Source: Bradyrhizobium sp. U87765 SZCCT0048 (GTDB taxonomy: Bacteria > Pseudomonadota > Alphaproteobacteria > Rhizobiales > Xanthobacteraceae). From it: a stretch of DNA of 64,000 bases. The stretch lies in assembly GCF_018131225.1 (NCBI RefSeq), contig NZ_JAFCMM010000002.1, positions 62,001 through 126,000 on the forward strand, read 5' to 3'. The notes under the pieces are model-generated. The model was given only the letters and a program-made list of their open reading frames with translations. It was not told where the DNA came from and did no database searches. How positions within the stretch are numbered: the stretch's first letter is position 1; each line of letters opens with the position of its first letter. Shown piece by piece: positions 45,436 through 54,682 of the stretch. The translations under genes were made by a program, and so were the position numbers.

Positions 45436-46446
45436 ATGTCCGTGACGTTGACAAGAATCGCCCTGCTGCTGGCCGTGATCGTCGCGGCGACGCCGGCCTG
45501 CGCCGAACCGCCGGCGCCCTCCAGCGCCGCGGCATCCGCCGCCACGCCCCTTGTCGCGATCCCCAGCCATCACGACACCGACATCAAGTTCTACGCACCC
45601 GGCAGCGCCGTCAGCACCGGCCTGCCCGCGCTGGCGCAAATGTCGCACGCCGACCTCGTGCTGTGGCTGGCGGGCAACCAGTTCTTTGCCATGGACGACG
45701 TCATCGCCGCGTTCCAGAAGCAGAGCCCGACCACCACCGTCGCGCTGCTGACCCTGCCGCCGGGCCTGCTGCTGCAGGCGATCAAGGCCAGCGGCGTGAC
45801 CTATGACGGCGACAGCGTGCGCATCCGCCCCGACATCTACGCCTCGGTCAATCTCGGCCATCTGCACGAGCTCAAGCGCGCCGGGCTGATGAGCCAGTCG
45901 CTGATCTACATGCACAACGAGTTGCAGATCATCGTGGCACGCGGCAATCCGAAGACCATCGCCGGCATCGGCGATCTGACGCGCCCCGGCGTTCGCATTT
46001 CGCTGCCCAATCCGGTCAACGAAGGCATCATGCAGTTCTACCTGCGCAAGGTGCTGGAACGGCACGGCCTGTGGCAGGCGATTTCCGGTGACAAGGACTG
46101 CATCGCCTGTGAGCCGGTGCCCAACACCTGGTTCACCGCGGTGCATCACCGCGAGACGCCGCAGCGGATCGTCGCCGGCCAGTCCGACGCCGGCGTGGTG
46201 TGGCGCACCGAGGTGCTGCAGGCGCTGCGCAGTGGCGCTGCGGTCGAGGCCGTCGACCTGCCGGCCGAGGACAGCCTGCGCGACGAGGTGTCCTATGCCA
46301 TTGGCCGGCTCGACGACACCCCGCACGCCGCCGCCGCAACGGCGTGGCTTGCCTTCATCGGTTCCCGCGCCGCGCAGGATATCTACCGCAGTTACGGCTT
46401 CGTCGGCGCCAGCGACACGGAGCTGACACCGAAGCCGCTGGACTGA
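45436..46446 (+). CDS. Exported substrate-binding protein (ModA/SBP_bac_11-like), orphan
   Basis: A 336-aa protein with a signal peptide (MSVTLTRIALLLAVIVAATP, cleaved at ACA-EPP near 23). Type-II binding fold segments are LVLWLAGNQFFAMDDVIAAF, DGDSVRIRPDIYASVN and VRISLPNPVNEGIMQFYLRK, ending in the DIYRSYGFV block typical of molybdate-type solute binders. No permease or ATPase is adjacent. The Cys pair in KDCIACEPVP is unusual and could form a disulphide. It is separated by 200 nt from the divergent SDR start; its ligand is unknown. Confidence 0.8.
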   Translation: MSVTLTRIALLLAVIVAATPACAEPPAPSSAAASAATPLVAIPSHHDTDIKFYAPGSAVSTGLPALAQMSHADLVLWLAGNQFFAMDDVIAAFQKQSPTTTVALLTLPPGLLLQAIKASGVTYDGDSVRIRPDIYASVNLGHLHELKRAGLMSQSLIYMHNELQIIVARGNPKTIAGIGDLTRPGVRISLPNPVNEGIMQFYLRKVLERHGLWQAISGDKDCIACEPVPNTWFTAVHHRETPQRIVAGQSDAGVVWRTEVLQALRSGAAVEAVDLPAEDSLRDEVSYAIGRLDDTPHAAAATAWLAFIGSRAAQDIYRSYGFVGASDTELTPKPLD

Positions 46447-46514
46447 CACCGCGAAGGGTTCCCGCCGCGGCGCGAAACGGCTGCCGAGGCCACCGTTTCC
46501 CGCTATGATCGGGC

Positions 46515-47708
46515 ATGGATGATGAAATCGCCGCCCGCGTCTACAGCGATCCTCTCGCCCGCTGGTTCGTGACAGAGGCCTACCGGATCACCGACACCCT
46601 CGCGCTGATCGCGGCGACGGGACAGCAGATCATCGACGCCGGCATTCCGCTGTGGCGCCTCGCCTACTTCCAGTTCACGCTGCATCCGGAGATCGCCGGC
46701 AAGGCCTACACCTGGCGGCGCGGCGGCGAGGCCGAGGTCGGCGAAGCCCCGCACGGGCTGCGCCAGGAAGCGCGTTTTCTCGAAAGCCCGCTGTTCACCG
46801 TGTTCGACGAGCGTCGCACCGTGCGGGTGCGTCTCGAGGACGACGAGCCGACCGCGCCGGTGCTGCGCGAGCTCAAACAGGACGGCGCCACCGACTACGT
46901 CGCCGAGCCGCTGCTGTTCTCGACCGGGCACATCGACGCCCTCAGCCTGATGACCGACGTATCTGGCGGTTTCTCGCGCCGCGACCTCGACCGGCTGTAT
47001 CAGCTGAAGTTCGCGTTCACGCGCATCGTCGAGGTTCACTCGCTGCGCGACACCGCCGTCCACCTGCTCGATGCCTATGTCGGCCGCGAGGCCGGCCAGC
47101 GCATTCTCGCCGGCGACGTCCGGCGCGGCGGCGGCCAGGCCATCGAGGCCGTGATCTGGTATTGCGACCTGCGCGGCTTCACCACGCTGTCAGACCGCTT
47201 GCCGCGCGACGCCGTGATCGCGCTGCTCAACGCCTATTTCGGCGCGATGGGCGGTGCGGTCACCGCCGCGGGCGGCGAGATCCTCAAGTTCATGGGCGAT
47301 GCGATGCTGGCGATCTTTCCCATCGCCGGCGCCACGGCCCGCGCCGATGCGGTGACGCAGGCGGTGCGGGCGGCGATCGCCGCCGAGGACGCGATCACCG
47401 CGCTCAACACACAGCGCGATGCCGCCGGCGAACCGCAGGTCCGCTTCGGGCTCGCCCTGCATCTCGGTGAAGTGCTGTTCGGCAACATCGGTGCCAGCGC
47501 CCGGCTCGACTTCACGGTGATCGGCCCAGCGGTCAACCATGCCGCGCGGCTGGAAAAGCTCTGCGCCGTACTCGACCGCCCGGTGGTGGTGTCGGACGCG
47601 ATCGCCGCGCTGCTGCCGCACGATCGCACCGTGCCGCTCGGCCGCCATCCCCTGAAAGGCATCGCCGCACCGCAGGCGGTGTACGCCCTGCGGTGCGCCA
47701 CCATCTGA
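46515..47708 (+). CDS. Class III adenylate/guanylate cyclase domain protein
   Basis: A 397-aa cytoplasmic protein. The first 180 residues form an unassigned sensor-like region (with a YQLKFAFTRIVEVHSLRD linker helix). The C-terminal half is a class III nucleotide cyclase: metal aspartates D218 (WYCDLRGFTT) and D262 (KFMGDAMLAIFP), then GLALHLGEVLFGNIGASARL and the VNHAARLEKL end with the transition-state arginine. The K/D pair indicates cAMP as the likely product. It is monocistronic; the signal sensed is unknown. Confidence 0.92.
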   Translation: MDDEIAARVYSDPLARWFVTEAYRITDTLALIAATGQQIIDAGIPLWRLAYFQFTLHPEIAGKAYTWRRGGEAEVGEAPHGLRQEARFLESPLFTVFDERRTVRVRLEDDEPTAPVLRELKQDGATDYVAEPLLFSTGHIDALSLMTDVSGGFSRRDLDRLYQLKFAFTRIVEVHSLRDTAVHLLDAYVGREAGQRILAGDVRRGGGQAIEAVIWYCDLRGFTTLSDRLPRDAVIALLNAYFGAMGGAVTAAGGEILKFMGDAMLAIFPIAGATARADAVTQAVRAAIAAEDAITALNTQRDAAGEPQVRFGLALHLGEVLFGNIGASARLDFTVIGPAVNHAARLEKLCAVLDRPVVVSDAIAALLPHDRTVPLGRHPLKGIAAPQAVYALRCATI

Positions 47709-47718
47709 ACCCGCCGCG

Positions 47719-48372
47719 TCAGCGCTGCAGCAGCACCGTGTCCGGCGCGCGGCGGCTCTCCCAGCCCTCGCGCTCCAGCACCGGGACGTCGTCGCAATGC
47801 TGCGGATAGCCGAGGCAGAAATAGCCGATGAAGGTCCAGCCCGCGGGCACCGCGAGCGCTGCTTCCACTGCGGCCGGATCGAGGATCGATACCCAGCCGA
47901 GACCAATGCCTTCGGCGCGCGCGGCGAGCCACAGCGTGTGCACCGCCATCACCGCGGAGTACTCGATGGTCGCGGGCATGGTCAGGCGGCCGAGGCCATG
48001 GCCCTGTGCGGTCGCACGGTCGGCGAACACCGCAAACTGGCAGGGTGCATCGTCGAGACCTGCGAGCTTGAGCCGCGCATAGAGCGCCGCGCGCTCACCG
48101 GCCTGGCACTGCAACGCCGCGGCATTGCAGGCCTCGAAGTTGTCGCGGATCGCCCGGCGGCGCGCGGAATCGTCGACCTGCACGAACCGCCAGGGCTGGC
48201 TGAGCCCGACCGACGGCGCAAGGCACGCAAGGCCGATCAGGCGCGCAAGGGTGCCTTTGGGCAACGCCTCACGGCGGAAGTGGCGGACGTCGCGCCGCCA
48301 CACCAGCAGATCGAGCAGATGCCGGCGGAACGTCGCGTCGAAGGCCGGCACAGCGGGCGATGGCGTTTCCAT
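47719..48372 (-). CDS. bluB: 5,6-dimethylbenzimidazole synthase
   Basis: A 217-aa flavin-destructase of the nitroreductase fold that makes the lower ligand of vitamin B12 from FMNH2. Diagnostic segments are RRDVRHFR (about 27-34), ACLAPSVGLSQPWRFV (about 52-67), GIGLGWVSILDP (about 161-172) and YFCLGYPQ near the end. The start METPSPAVPAF was chosen; a GTG at 48441 would add 23 non-conserved residues. No other cobalamin gene is in the window, and no cobalamin riboswitch is visible upstream. Confidence 0.9.
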   Translation of the reverse strand: METPSPAVPAFDATFRRHLLDLLVWRRDVRHFRREALPKGTLARLIGLACLAPSVGLSQPWRFVQVDDSARRRAIRDNFEACNAAALQCQAGERAALYARLKLAGLDDAPCQFAVFADRATAQGHGLGRLTMPATIEYSAVMAVHTLWLAARAEGIGLGWVSILDPAAVEAALAVPAGWTFIGYFCLGYPQHCDDVPVLEREGWESRRAPDTVLLQR

Positions 48373-48562
48373 GGTCCAGATGTATGGCAATTTCGCCGAT
48401 TCCGCATCAGCATCGTGATCAACCAGGATGGCCGTGCGCACGTTCCCACCGGCTCAACACGGGTGGAACTCGCCGAGCAGTTGCACCCAGACCGCGGCGA
48501 ACGCCGCGAGCCCGAGAAAGCCCAGCACGGCGGACAGGCGCAGCCCGCCATCGGCTGCATGG

Positions 48563-49072
48563 CTATTGCCGCGGCAGATCGTCGACGAAGAGACGCAGGA
48601 AGATCGCCCGTCGTCCCGTCTCGCGGTTGAGACAGTTGGCGATCATCGGATTGGCCATCGTGCCCTGGAAGAAATCGTAGAGGAAGTCGCAGCTCTTCTT
48701 GCGGCTGTCGAGCCAGGCGCGCTGCATCGCGCGCAGCTTGACCTGCTGGTCCGCATCGAGGCCCTTGAGCAGCGCCTGATAGGCTTCGTTCAGCAGCCGA
48801 TCCCACTGCGCCTGCTCGCCATCCAGGCAGGCGATGACTTCGGAATCCCGCCGGGCGCCCTCGTCGGGCCCGATGCAGGCGTCCGCGACTTTGCCGATGC
48901 AGGTCTCCAGCGCCTTGGTGCCGCGACCGGCCGACGCCAGGCATGCCTCGACCGATCGCTTGTCGTCAGATCTTTTGGCGCGATCCGGCTCGGCTGCTGA
49001 CGCCATCGGGCCCAGCGCCAGCGTCAGTGCGGCGACGAGCAAGCCGGCGGCGATCGACCATCTCCCAGTCAT
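48563..49072 (-). CDS. LprI/DUF1311-like periplasmic protein (lysozyme inhibitor type)
   Basis: A 169-aa exported protein with a signal peptide (MTGRWSIAAGLLVAALTLAL, cleaved after MASA). The mature part has four-Cys DUF1311 character: RSVEACLASAGRG..LETCIGKVADACIG, EVIACLDGEQAQWDRLLNEA, and WLDSRKKSCDFLYDFFQGT. Relatives bind and inhibit lysozyme, or have no known role. An alternative start 18 nt upstream adds six residues. Confidence 0.85.
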   Translation of the reverse strand: MTGRWSIAAGLLVAALTLALGPMASAAEPDRAKRSDDKRSVEACLASAGRGTKALETCIGKVADACIGPDEGARRDSEVIACLDGEQAQWDRLLNEAYQALLKGLDADQQVKLRAMQRAWLDSRKKSCDFLYDFFQGTMANPMIANCLNRETGRRAIFLRLFVDDLPRQ

Positions 49073-49217
49073 GGATGCAAAACCTCTCACGCGAATGCCT
49101 TGCGCGTCTGAGAGCTTCGTCGGACGGGGCAGAGGCCGGGTTCAAATACCTGCTTCGGCGCGCACCGTTCGTCGGTCAGGCGACGGCTTCTCCCTCATGG
49201 TTCGACCAGATGACGAC

Positions 49218-49330
49218 CTCCCTCCTCATGGTGAGGAGCGGCCGCGTCTCGAACCATGAGGCTACAGAACGACGGCATCGGCCTTCATCCTTCGAGACGG
49301 CGGCTGCGCCGCCTCGTCAGGATGAGGAGC
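49218..49330. repeat. Dispersed palindromic repeat, family B (copy 4)
   Basis: CCTCCTCATGGTGAGGAG opens the element, and TTCATCCTTCGAGACGG...CGTCAGGATGAGGAG closes it, with a GGCTGCGCCGCC hairpin between. It is followed 97 nt later by a family-A copy; the two together fill much of the 610-nt gap between ilvC and the LprI-like gene, which otherwise shows no gene. Confidence 0.7.
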
Positions 49331-49426
49331 AAGGTTTGCAATGACGCAGCAGGTCGCCCGGACGAGCGCCGCAATATCCGGGCTGCAAACCTGTCGGTTA
49401 CGTTTCGAAAATCGCCCCACCCAATG

Positions 49427-49568
49427 CGTCATTGCCGGACTTGCTCCGGCAATCCAGCTTCCTCGCAACAGAACATGAGCTGCCTAAGCTGGATCACCGG
49501 GTCTCGACGCGGAGCCTGTCATCCGGCCGCGCCTCGCGCGGACCCGTCGGCGTCCGACCGGTGATGAC
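49427..49568. repeat. Dispersed palindromic repeat, family A (copy 4)
   Basis: CGTCATTGCCGGACTTGCTC through GCAATCCAGC, then GCTGGATCACCGGGTCTCGA and CCGGTGATGACG. The two hairpin arms with a facing CTGGAT/ATCCAG pair match the copy at 3316. Confidence 0.75.
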
Positions 49569-49612
49569 GCTGGAAATGTGGAAACTCATCGGATCACATC
49601 CCCCACAAACGA

Positions 49613-49641
49613 CAATGGCCGGAGCGGAGCTCCGGCCATTG
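49613..49641 (-). terminator. Hairpin terminator after ilvC
   Basis: CAATGGCCGGAGC and its exact complement form a 13-bp stem with a 3-nt loop, 43 nt beyond the ilvC stop. On the minus strand it is followed by TCGTTTGTG, a weak T run, so termination efficiency is uncertain. Confidence 0.6.
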
Positions 49642-49683
49642 CGTAGCGAGATCGCATTGCGCGTCCCGCAAAATCAAACGAGC

Positions 49684-50760
<1,077 letters not shown>

Positions 50761-50880
50761 TCAGGCCGTCCATCGGGGCGGGCCCGGTCGAATTGCCGCC
50801 GTTGTGTAGGGCGGCGAGCCGGTCCAGACAAGCCCGAAAGCCCCTCCAGACCGGTAGTTTCTGCATAACTAGAAGCGACA

Positions 50881-51483
50881 TCATGCCTCCGTCAGCACGG
50901 GATACAGCGAGGCCAGCAGCAGCAGCGCCATCGCGACATTGAAAACGCGCACCGCGCGCGGCGAGGTCACGATCGGCTTCAGCCAGGTGCCGAACAGCGC
51001 CCAGGCCATCGACGAGGAGAACCCCAGCACCAGCAGCAGCGCTGTCAGGATCACGATGTTCCAGGGATAGCTCGCAACTGCAGCATAGGCCGTGATCGTA
51101 CCGATGGCGACGACCCAGCCCTTGACGTTGATCCACTGGAACAGGGCGGCGCCGAAGAACGACAGCGGCCGGCCCTCGGCGGCCCGCTCGGCATCCGCCG
51201 GGCCGGACAGCGCGATCGCCACCGCGAGATACACCAGATAGGCGCAGCCGGCGTATTTCAGCACGGTCTGCAGCACCGGCCAGGCCTCGAACACAGCGCC
51301 AAGACCGAAGCCGATGACCCCGACCAGGAACGCATAGCCGATGGCCACCCCCGCAACATGGGGCAGCGTGCGACGGAAGCCGAAGTTCAGCCCCGAGGTC
51401 ATCAGCATCACGTTGTTCGGCCCCGGGGTGTACAACGCCACCACGGCGAACACGATGAAGGCGACGAGGATGTGTTGCGACAT
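50881..51483 (-). CDS. LysE/RhtB-family amino acid exporter
   Basis: A 200-aa protein with six predicted helices. The N-terminus (ILVAFIVFAVVALYTPGPNN) carries the family signature PGPNN, followed by GLNFGFRRTLPHVAGVAIGY and the VLKYAGCAYLVYLAVAIA helix. Members export lysine, homoserine, threonine or branched-chain amino acids. Its place between ilvN and ilvC suggests a BCAA or related exporter, but that is inference from context only. ATG at 51483 is preceded by GTG in frame. Confidence 0.9.
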   Translation of the reverse strand: MSQHILVAFIVFAVVALYTPGPNNVMLMTSGLNFGFRRTLPHVAGVAIGYAFLVGVIGFGLGAVFEAWPVLQTVLKYAGCAYLVYLAVAIALSGPADAERAAEGRPLSFFGAALFQWINVKGWVVAIGTITAYAAVASYPWNIVILTALLLVLGFSSSMAWALFGTWLKPIVTSPRAVRVFNVAMALLLLASLYPVLTEA

Positions 51484-51516
51484 CACGCTCGTTCCGTCGT
51501 TGCGGCGAGCCGCCCG

Positions 51517-52059
51517 TTACATGCTCTCGGGGCCGCGCACGATGGCGACGACGCCGGTGCGCGCGACCTCGACGAGGCCGAGCGGCTTCATCAGGTCGAT
51601 GAACTGGTCGATCTTGGCGGTCGAGCCGGTGATCTCGAACACGAAGCTCTCGGTCGAGGCATCGATGACGCGGGCGCGGAACGCTTCCGCCAGCCGCAGC
51701 GATTCCACCCGGTGTTCGCCGGTGCCGCGGACCTTGACCATGGCGAGCTCGCGCTCGATGGCGTTGCCGGCCAGCGTCATGTCGACGACGCTGTAGACCG
51801 GGATCATGCGGTCGAGCTGGTGCTTGATCTGCTGGATCACCTGCGGCGTGCCGGTGGTGACGATGGTGATGCGCGAGACGTGCTTGTGGTGCTCGGTCTC
51901 CGACACGGTGAGACTGTCGATGTTGTAGCCGCGGCCGGAGAACAGGCCGATGACGCGCGCCAGCACGCCGGGCTCGTTGGCGACGAGCACCGACAGCGTG
52001 TGGGTCTCGTTCGGGTCCTTGCGGTCATCGAGGAAGTAGGCGGAGGCAGGCTGGGTCAT
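51517..52059 (-). CDS. ilvN: Acetolactate synthase small (regulatory) subunit
   Basis: A 180-aa IlvN/IlvH-type subunit that confers valine feedback on the large subunit. The N-terminal ACT domain is residues 17-95 (THTLSVLVANEPGVLARVIG, GLFSGRGYNIDSLTVSETEH), followed by the C-terminal ALS_ss_C domain (VIDASTESFVFEITGSTAKI). It is separated from ilvI by 186 nt containing a family-A palindromic repeat, but shares its strand and probably its transcript. Confidence 0.96.
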   Translation of the reverse strand: MTQPASAYFLDDRKDPNETHTLSVLVANEPGVLARVIGLFSGRGYNIDSLTVSETEHHKHVSRITIVTTGTPQVIQQIKHQLDRMIPVYSVVDMTLAGNAIERELAMVKVRGTGEHRVESLRLAEAFRARVIDASTESFVFEITGSTAKIDQFIDLMKPLGLVEVARTGVVAIVRGPESM

Positions 52060-52120
52060 GGCGGTGCTCTTAAAAGGTCAACAACTGCAATTGGGATCGC
52101 TCGCCGCGCTCCACTCCCCG

Positions 52121-52210
52121 CGTCATTGCCGGGCTTGCCCCGGCAATCCAGCTTGCTTCAACGCGGCTCAGCCGTCGAAGCTGGATGCGCGGGTCAAGCC
52201 CGCGCATGAC
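52121..52210. repeat. Dispersed palindromic repeat, family A (copy 5)
   Basis: CGTCATTGCCGGGCTTGCCC...GGCAATCCAGC and GCTGGATGCGCGGGTCAAGC...CGCGCATGACG face each other. It lies between ilvI and ilvN, inside the operon, and may stabilise the ilvI segment of the message. Confidence 0.75.
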
Positions 52211-52245
52211 GCAGAATGTGTGGCCATCCATCGGCATCTATCAGC

Positions 52246-54024
52246 TCACACCAGCGCCTTGCCGCCGGCGAACGCTTTCGCGGTCGCCTCGTCGGTGGCT
52301 TCCGCGGGCAGCAGCATCTCGTTGTGCGCCTTGCCCGACGGGATCATCGGGAAGCAGTTCTCCAGCGCCGCGACGCGGCAGTCGAACAGCACCGGGCGCT
52401 TGATGCGGATCATCTCCTCGATGGCGCCGTCGAGATCGCGCGGCTTGGTGACCTGCATGCCGACGCAGCCGAATGCATCCGCGAGCTTGACGAAGTCCGG
52501 CAGCGCCTCCGAGTAGGAGTGCGACAGGCGGTTGCCATGCAGCAGCTGCTGCCACTGCCGCACCATGCCCATGTACTGGTTGTTGAGGATGAAGATCTTG
52601 ATCGGCAGTTCGTACTGCACCGCCGAGGACATCTCCTGCATGGTCATCTGCACCGAGGCATCGCCGGCGATGTCGATCACCAGGCTGTCGCGATGGGCGA
52701 CCTGCACGCCGAGCGCCGCCGGCAGACCGTAGCCCATGGTGCCGAGGCCGCCGGAGGTCATCCAGCGGTGCGGCTCCTCGAAGCCGAAGAACTGCGCCGC
52801 CCACATCTGGTGCTGGCCGACCTCGGTGGTGATGTACGTATCATGGCCACGCGTCAGCTCGAACAGGCGCTGGATCGCGTATTGCGGCAGGATCACCTCG
52901 TCGTTCTTCTTGTAGGCGAGCGAGTTGCGCGCCCGCCAGGCGGCGATCTGCTGCCACCACGGCTTGATGTCCGGCGCCTTCGCCTCGGCCTTGAACACCT
53001 GCAGCAGGTCGCCGAGCACGTTGGCGACGTCGCCGATGATCGGCACGTCGACGCGGATGTTCTTGTTGATCGACGACGGATCGATGTCGATGTGGATCTT
53101 CTTGGAGCCCGGCGAGAACGCATCGGTGCGGCCGGTGATGCGGTCGTCGAAGCGCGCGCCGACGCACAGCATGACGTCGCAGTCATGCATCGTCATGTTG
53201 GCTTCGTAGGTGCCGTGCATGCCGAGCATGCCCAGCCAGTTCTTGCCCGATGCCGGATAGGCGCCGAGGCCCATCAGCGTCGAGGTGATCGGGAAGCCGG
53301 TGACCGCGACCAGCTCGCGCAGCAGCTGCGAGGCCTCGGGGCCGGAATTGATCACGCCGCCGCCGGAGTAGATCACCGGGCGCCTGGCGTTCGCCAGCAG
53401 CGACACCGCCTTGCGGATCTGCTCGGCGTCGCCCTTGAGGCGTGGATTGTAGGAGACATGGACATCGGACTTGCGCGGCGGCGTGTAGGTGCCGACCGCG
53501 AACTGCACGTCCTTGGGCACGTCGACCACCACCGGGCCCGGACGGCCGGTGGTCGCGACATAGAACGCCTCGTGCAGCACGCGCGGCAGGTCCTCGATGC
53601 GGCGCACCAGCCAGTTGTGCTTGGTGCAGGGCCGGGTGATGCCGACGGTGTCGCACTCCTGGAACGCGTCGTTGCCGATGAGATGGGTCGGCACCTGGCC
53701 GGTGATGCACACCAGCGGGATCGAATCCATCAGCGCGTCGGTCAGCGGGGTGACCATGTTGGTCGCGCCCGGACCCGACGTCACCAGCGCCACGCCCGGC
53801 TTGCCGGTCGAACGGGCATAGCCTTCGGCCGCATGGCCGGCGCCCTGCTCGTGGCGCACCAGGATGTGCTCGACCTGGTTCTGCTGGAAAATCTCGTCAT
53901 AGATCGGAAGGACAGCGCCGCCGGGATAACCGAAGATGTGCTCGACCCCATGGTCGATCAGCGCGCGGACGATCATCGCCGCGCCGGTCATCTGGTTGGG
54001 ATCGTTGCTCGTGCTGTCGCTCAT
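52246..54024 (-). CDS. ilvI: Acetolactate synthase large (catalytic) subunit
   Basis: A 592-aa ThDP/FAD enzyme that makes acetolactate and acetohydroxybutyrate. The N-terminal Pyr domain starts GAAMIVRALIDHGVEHIFGY with the catalytic Glu at VRHEQGAGHAAEG (about 60). The middle domain binds FAD (about 200-340). The C-terminal PP domain has GDASVQMTMQEMSSAVQY and FILNNQYMGMVRQW, including the GDxS-N-N ThDP-Mg site. It is transcribed from a promoter at 54241-54268 through an attenuator and encodes the first enzyme of Val/Leu/Ile synthesis. Sequence quality is good, and no herbicide-resistance change is assessed here. Confidence 0.97.
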   Translation of the reverse strand: MSDSTSNDPNQMTGAAMIVRALIDHGVEHIFGYPGGAVLPIYDEIFQQNQVEHILVRHEQGAGHAAEGYARSTGKPGVALVTSGPGATNMVTPLTDALMDSIPLVCITGQVPTHLIGNDAFQECDTVGITRPCTKHNWLVRRIEDLPRVLHEAFYVATTGRPGPVVVDVPKDVQFAVGTYTPPRKSDVHVSYNPRLKGDAEQIRKAVSLLANARRPVIYSGGGVINSGPEASQLLRELVAVTGFPITSTLMGLGAYPASGKNWLGMLGMHGTYEANMTMHDCDVMLCVGARFDDRITGRTDAFSPGSKKIHIDIDPSSINKNIRVDVPIIGDVANVLGDLLQVFKAEAKAPDIKPWWQQIAAWRARNSLAYKKNDEVILPQYAIQRLFELTRGHDTYITTEVGQHQMWAAQFFGFEEPHRWMTSGGLGTMGYGLPAALGVQVAHRDSLVIDIAGDASVQMTMQEMSSAVQYELPIKIFILNNQYMGMVRQWQQLLHGNRLSHSYSEALPDFVKLADAFGCVGMQVTKPRDLDGAIEEMIRIKRPVLFDCRVAALENCFPMIPSGKAHNEMLLPAEATDEATAKAFAGGKALV

Positions 54025-54090
54025 GGTTCACTCCGGATCCGCTTGCCGCTTGGCCGGGGAGCTTCAGGCCCCCGGAAAGTCGTTCGAGGT

Positions 54091-54164
54091 AATAAAAAAG
54101 GGCCTCTGAAGGGCCCTTCACACCGCCAGGATTTCAGATGGCCTCAGCCACCCCCGGCGGTGTG
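54091..54164 (-). promoter_or_regulatory. ilvI transcription attenuator
   Basis: Reading the minus strand: leader segment CACACCGCC (54164-54156) pairs perfectly with GGCGGTGTG (54127-54119). GGCCATCTGAA (54143-54133) pairs with TTCAGAGGCC (54110-54101) with one bulge as an antiterminator. AAGGGCC (54118-54112) pairs with GGCCCTT (54104-54098), followed by a T-rich run, as the terminator. The antiterminator and terminator share bases 54101-54104 and cannot coexist. A ribosome stalled on the Ile/Val/Leu codons would block the first pairing and favour the antiterminator. This is the classic ilv attenuation logic. Confidence 0.85.
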
Positions 54165-54209
54165 TCGAAGGACGATAAGTACGACAATGTTGGTAATAAT
54201 ATTGCGCAT
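54144..54209 (-). CDS. ilv leader peptide
   Basis: A 21-aa ORF beginning MRNIITNIVVLIVLR. Ten of residues 4-14 are Ile, Val or Leu (I4, I5, I8, V9, V10, L11, I12, V13, L14 plus neighbours), and it ends with TAGGG before a stop in the attenuator. It uses ATT, GTA and CTT codons that are rarer in this GC-rich genome. The ATG lies about 24 nt after the predicted transcription start. Its role is to sense charged branched-chain tRNAs by ribosome stalling. Confidence 0.9.
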   Translation of the reverse strand: MRNIITNIVVLIVLRHTAGGG

Positions 54210-54240
54210 TTCTCGTCCAGAATTCCTGAAGGTTGCGCGC

Positions 54241-54268
54241 CTTATAGCCCCCACCCGGCCAAAGTCAA
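54241..54268 (-). promoter_or_regulatory. ilvI leader promoter
   Basis: TTGACT (54268-54263), a 16-nt spacer and TATAAG (54246-54241) on the minus strand. The predicted start near 54233 puts the leader-peptide ATG about 24 nt downstream, consistent with an attenuated operon. Confidence 0.75.
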
Positions 54269-54469
54269 GCCGAACGCGCCTTTTGGGGGCCATTTCCAGC
54301 GCGGTTCCGAGCCTAACGCGGTTCATTCCGCAGAGCGAGAGGCAAAGTTGGCGGGCGAGCCATGCGCGCCCGGCGGACGGGTTTCAGAACCTCCGCCGGT
54401 CCGGAGAACCTCCGACGGGCCGGCAGCGACTGATAGGGGTGTAGATCCCCGGAGCATGAAAGACGCACC

Positions 54470-54652
54470 ATGCCACACTGGTTTCTCCCCCTGCTGGCGC
54501 TGATCGGACTGGGCGCGTTCTTCTACTTCGGCTTCTGGCGCGGCCTCAGCAACCAGCGCGATCCCGACAACCGCGACAGCGGCGACGCGAGCGCTGCGCG
54601 TGACCTGCTCGGCAGCGGACACAGCGGTGGCGACGCCTCCGGGCATCACTGA
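54470..54652 (+). CDS. Small hypothetical membrane protein
   Basis: A 60-aa protein: a single hydrophobic helix (WFLPLLALIGLGAFFYFGFW, about 4-23), then a polar Asp/Gly/Ser/His-rich tail that ends in GHH. It is convergent with the sigma-1.1-like gene. No family is recognised; a regulatory or metal-associated micro-protein is conceivable. Codon usage fits neighbours and the frame begins with a normal ATG, so it is probably real. Confidence 0.55.
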   Translation: MPHWFLPLLALIGLGAFFYFGFWRGLSNQRDPDNRDSGDASAARDLLGSGHSGGDASGHH

Positions 54653-54682
54653 GCAGCGGAGTCCACACTCCCGGCACGCCGT

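Noticed and set aside
48454..48560. A hydrophobic minus-strand frame upstream of bluB (AAFAAVWVQLLGEFHPC end)
   Set aside because: It looks like a membrane helix, but the only start codon gives 24 residues, there is no ribosome site, and it has an in-frame stop further up.
48373..48562. Possible cobalamin riboswitch upstream of bluB
   Set aside because: No B12-box-like sequence or expected conserved elements were seen on the minus strand.
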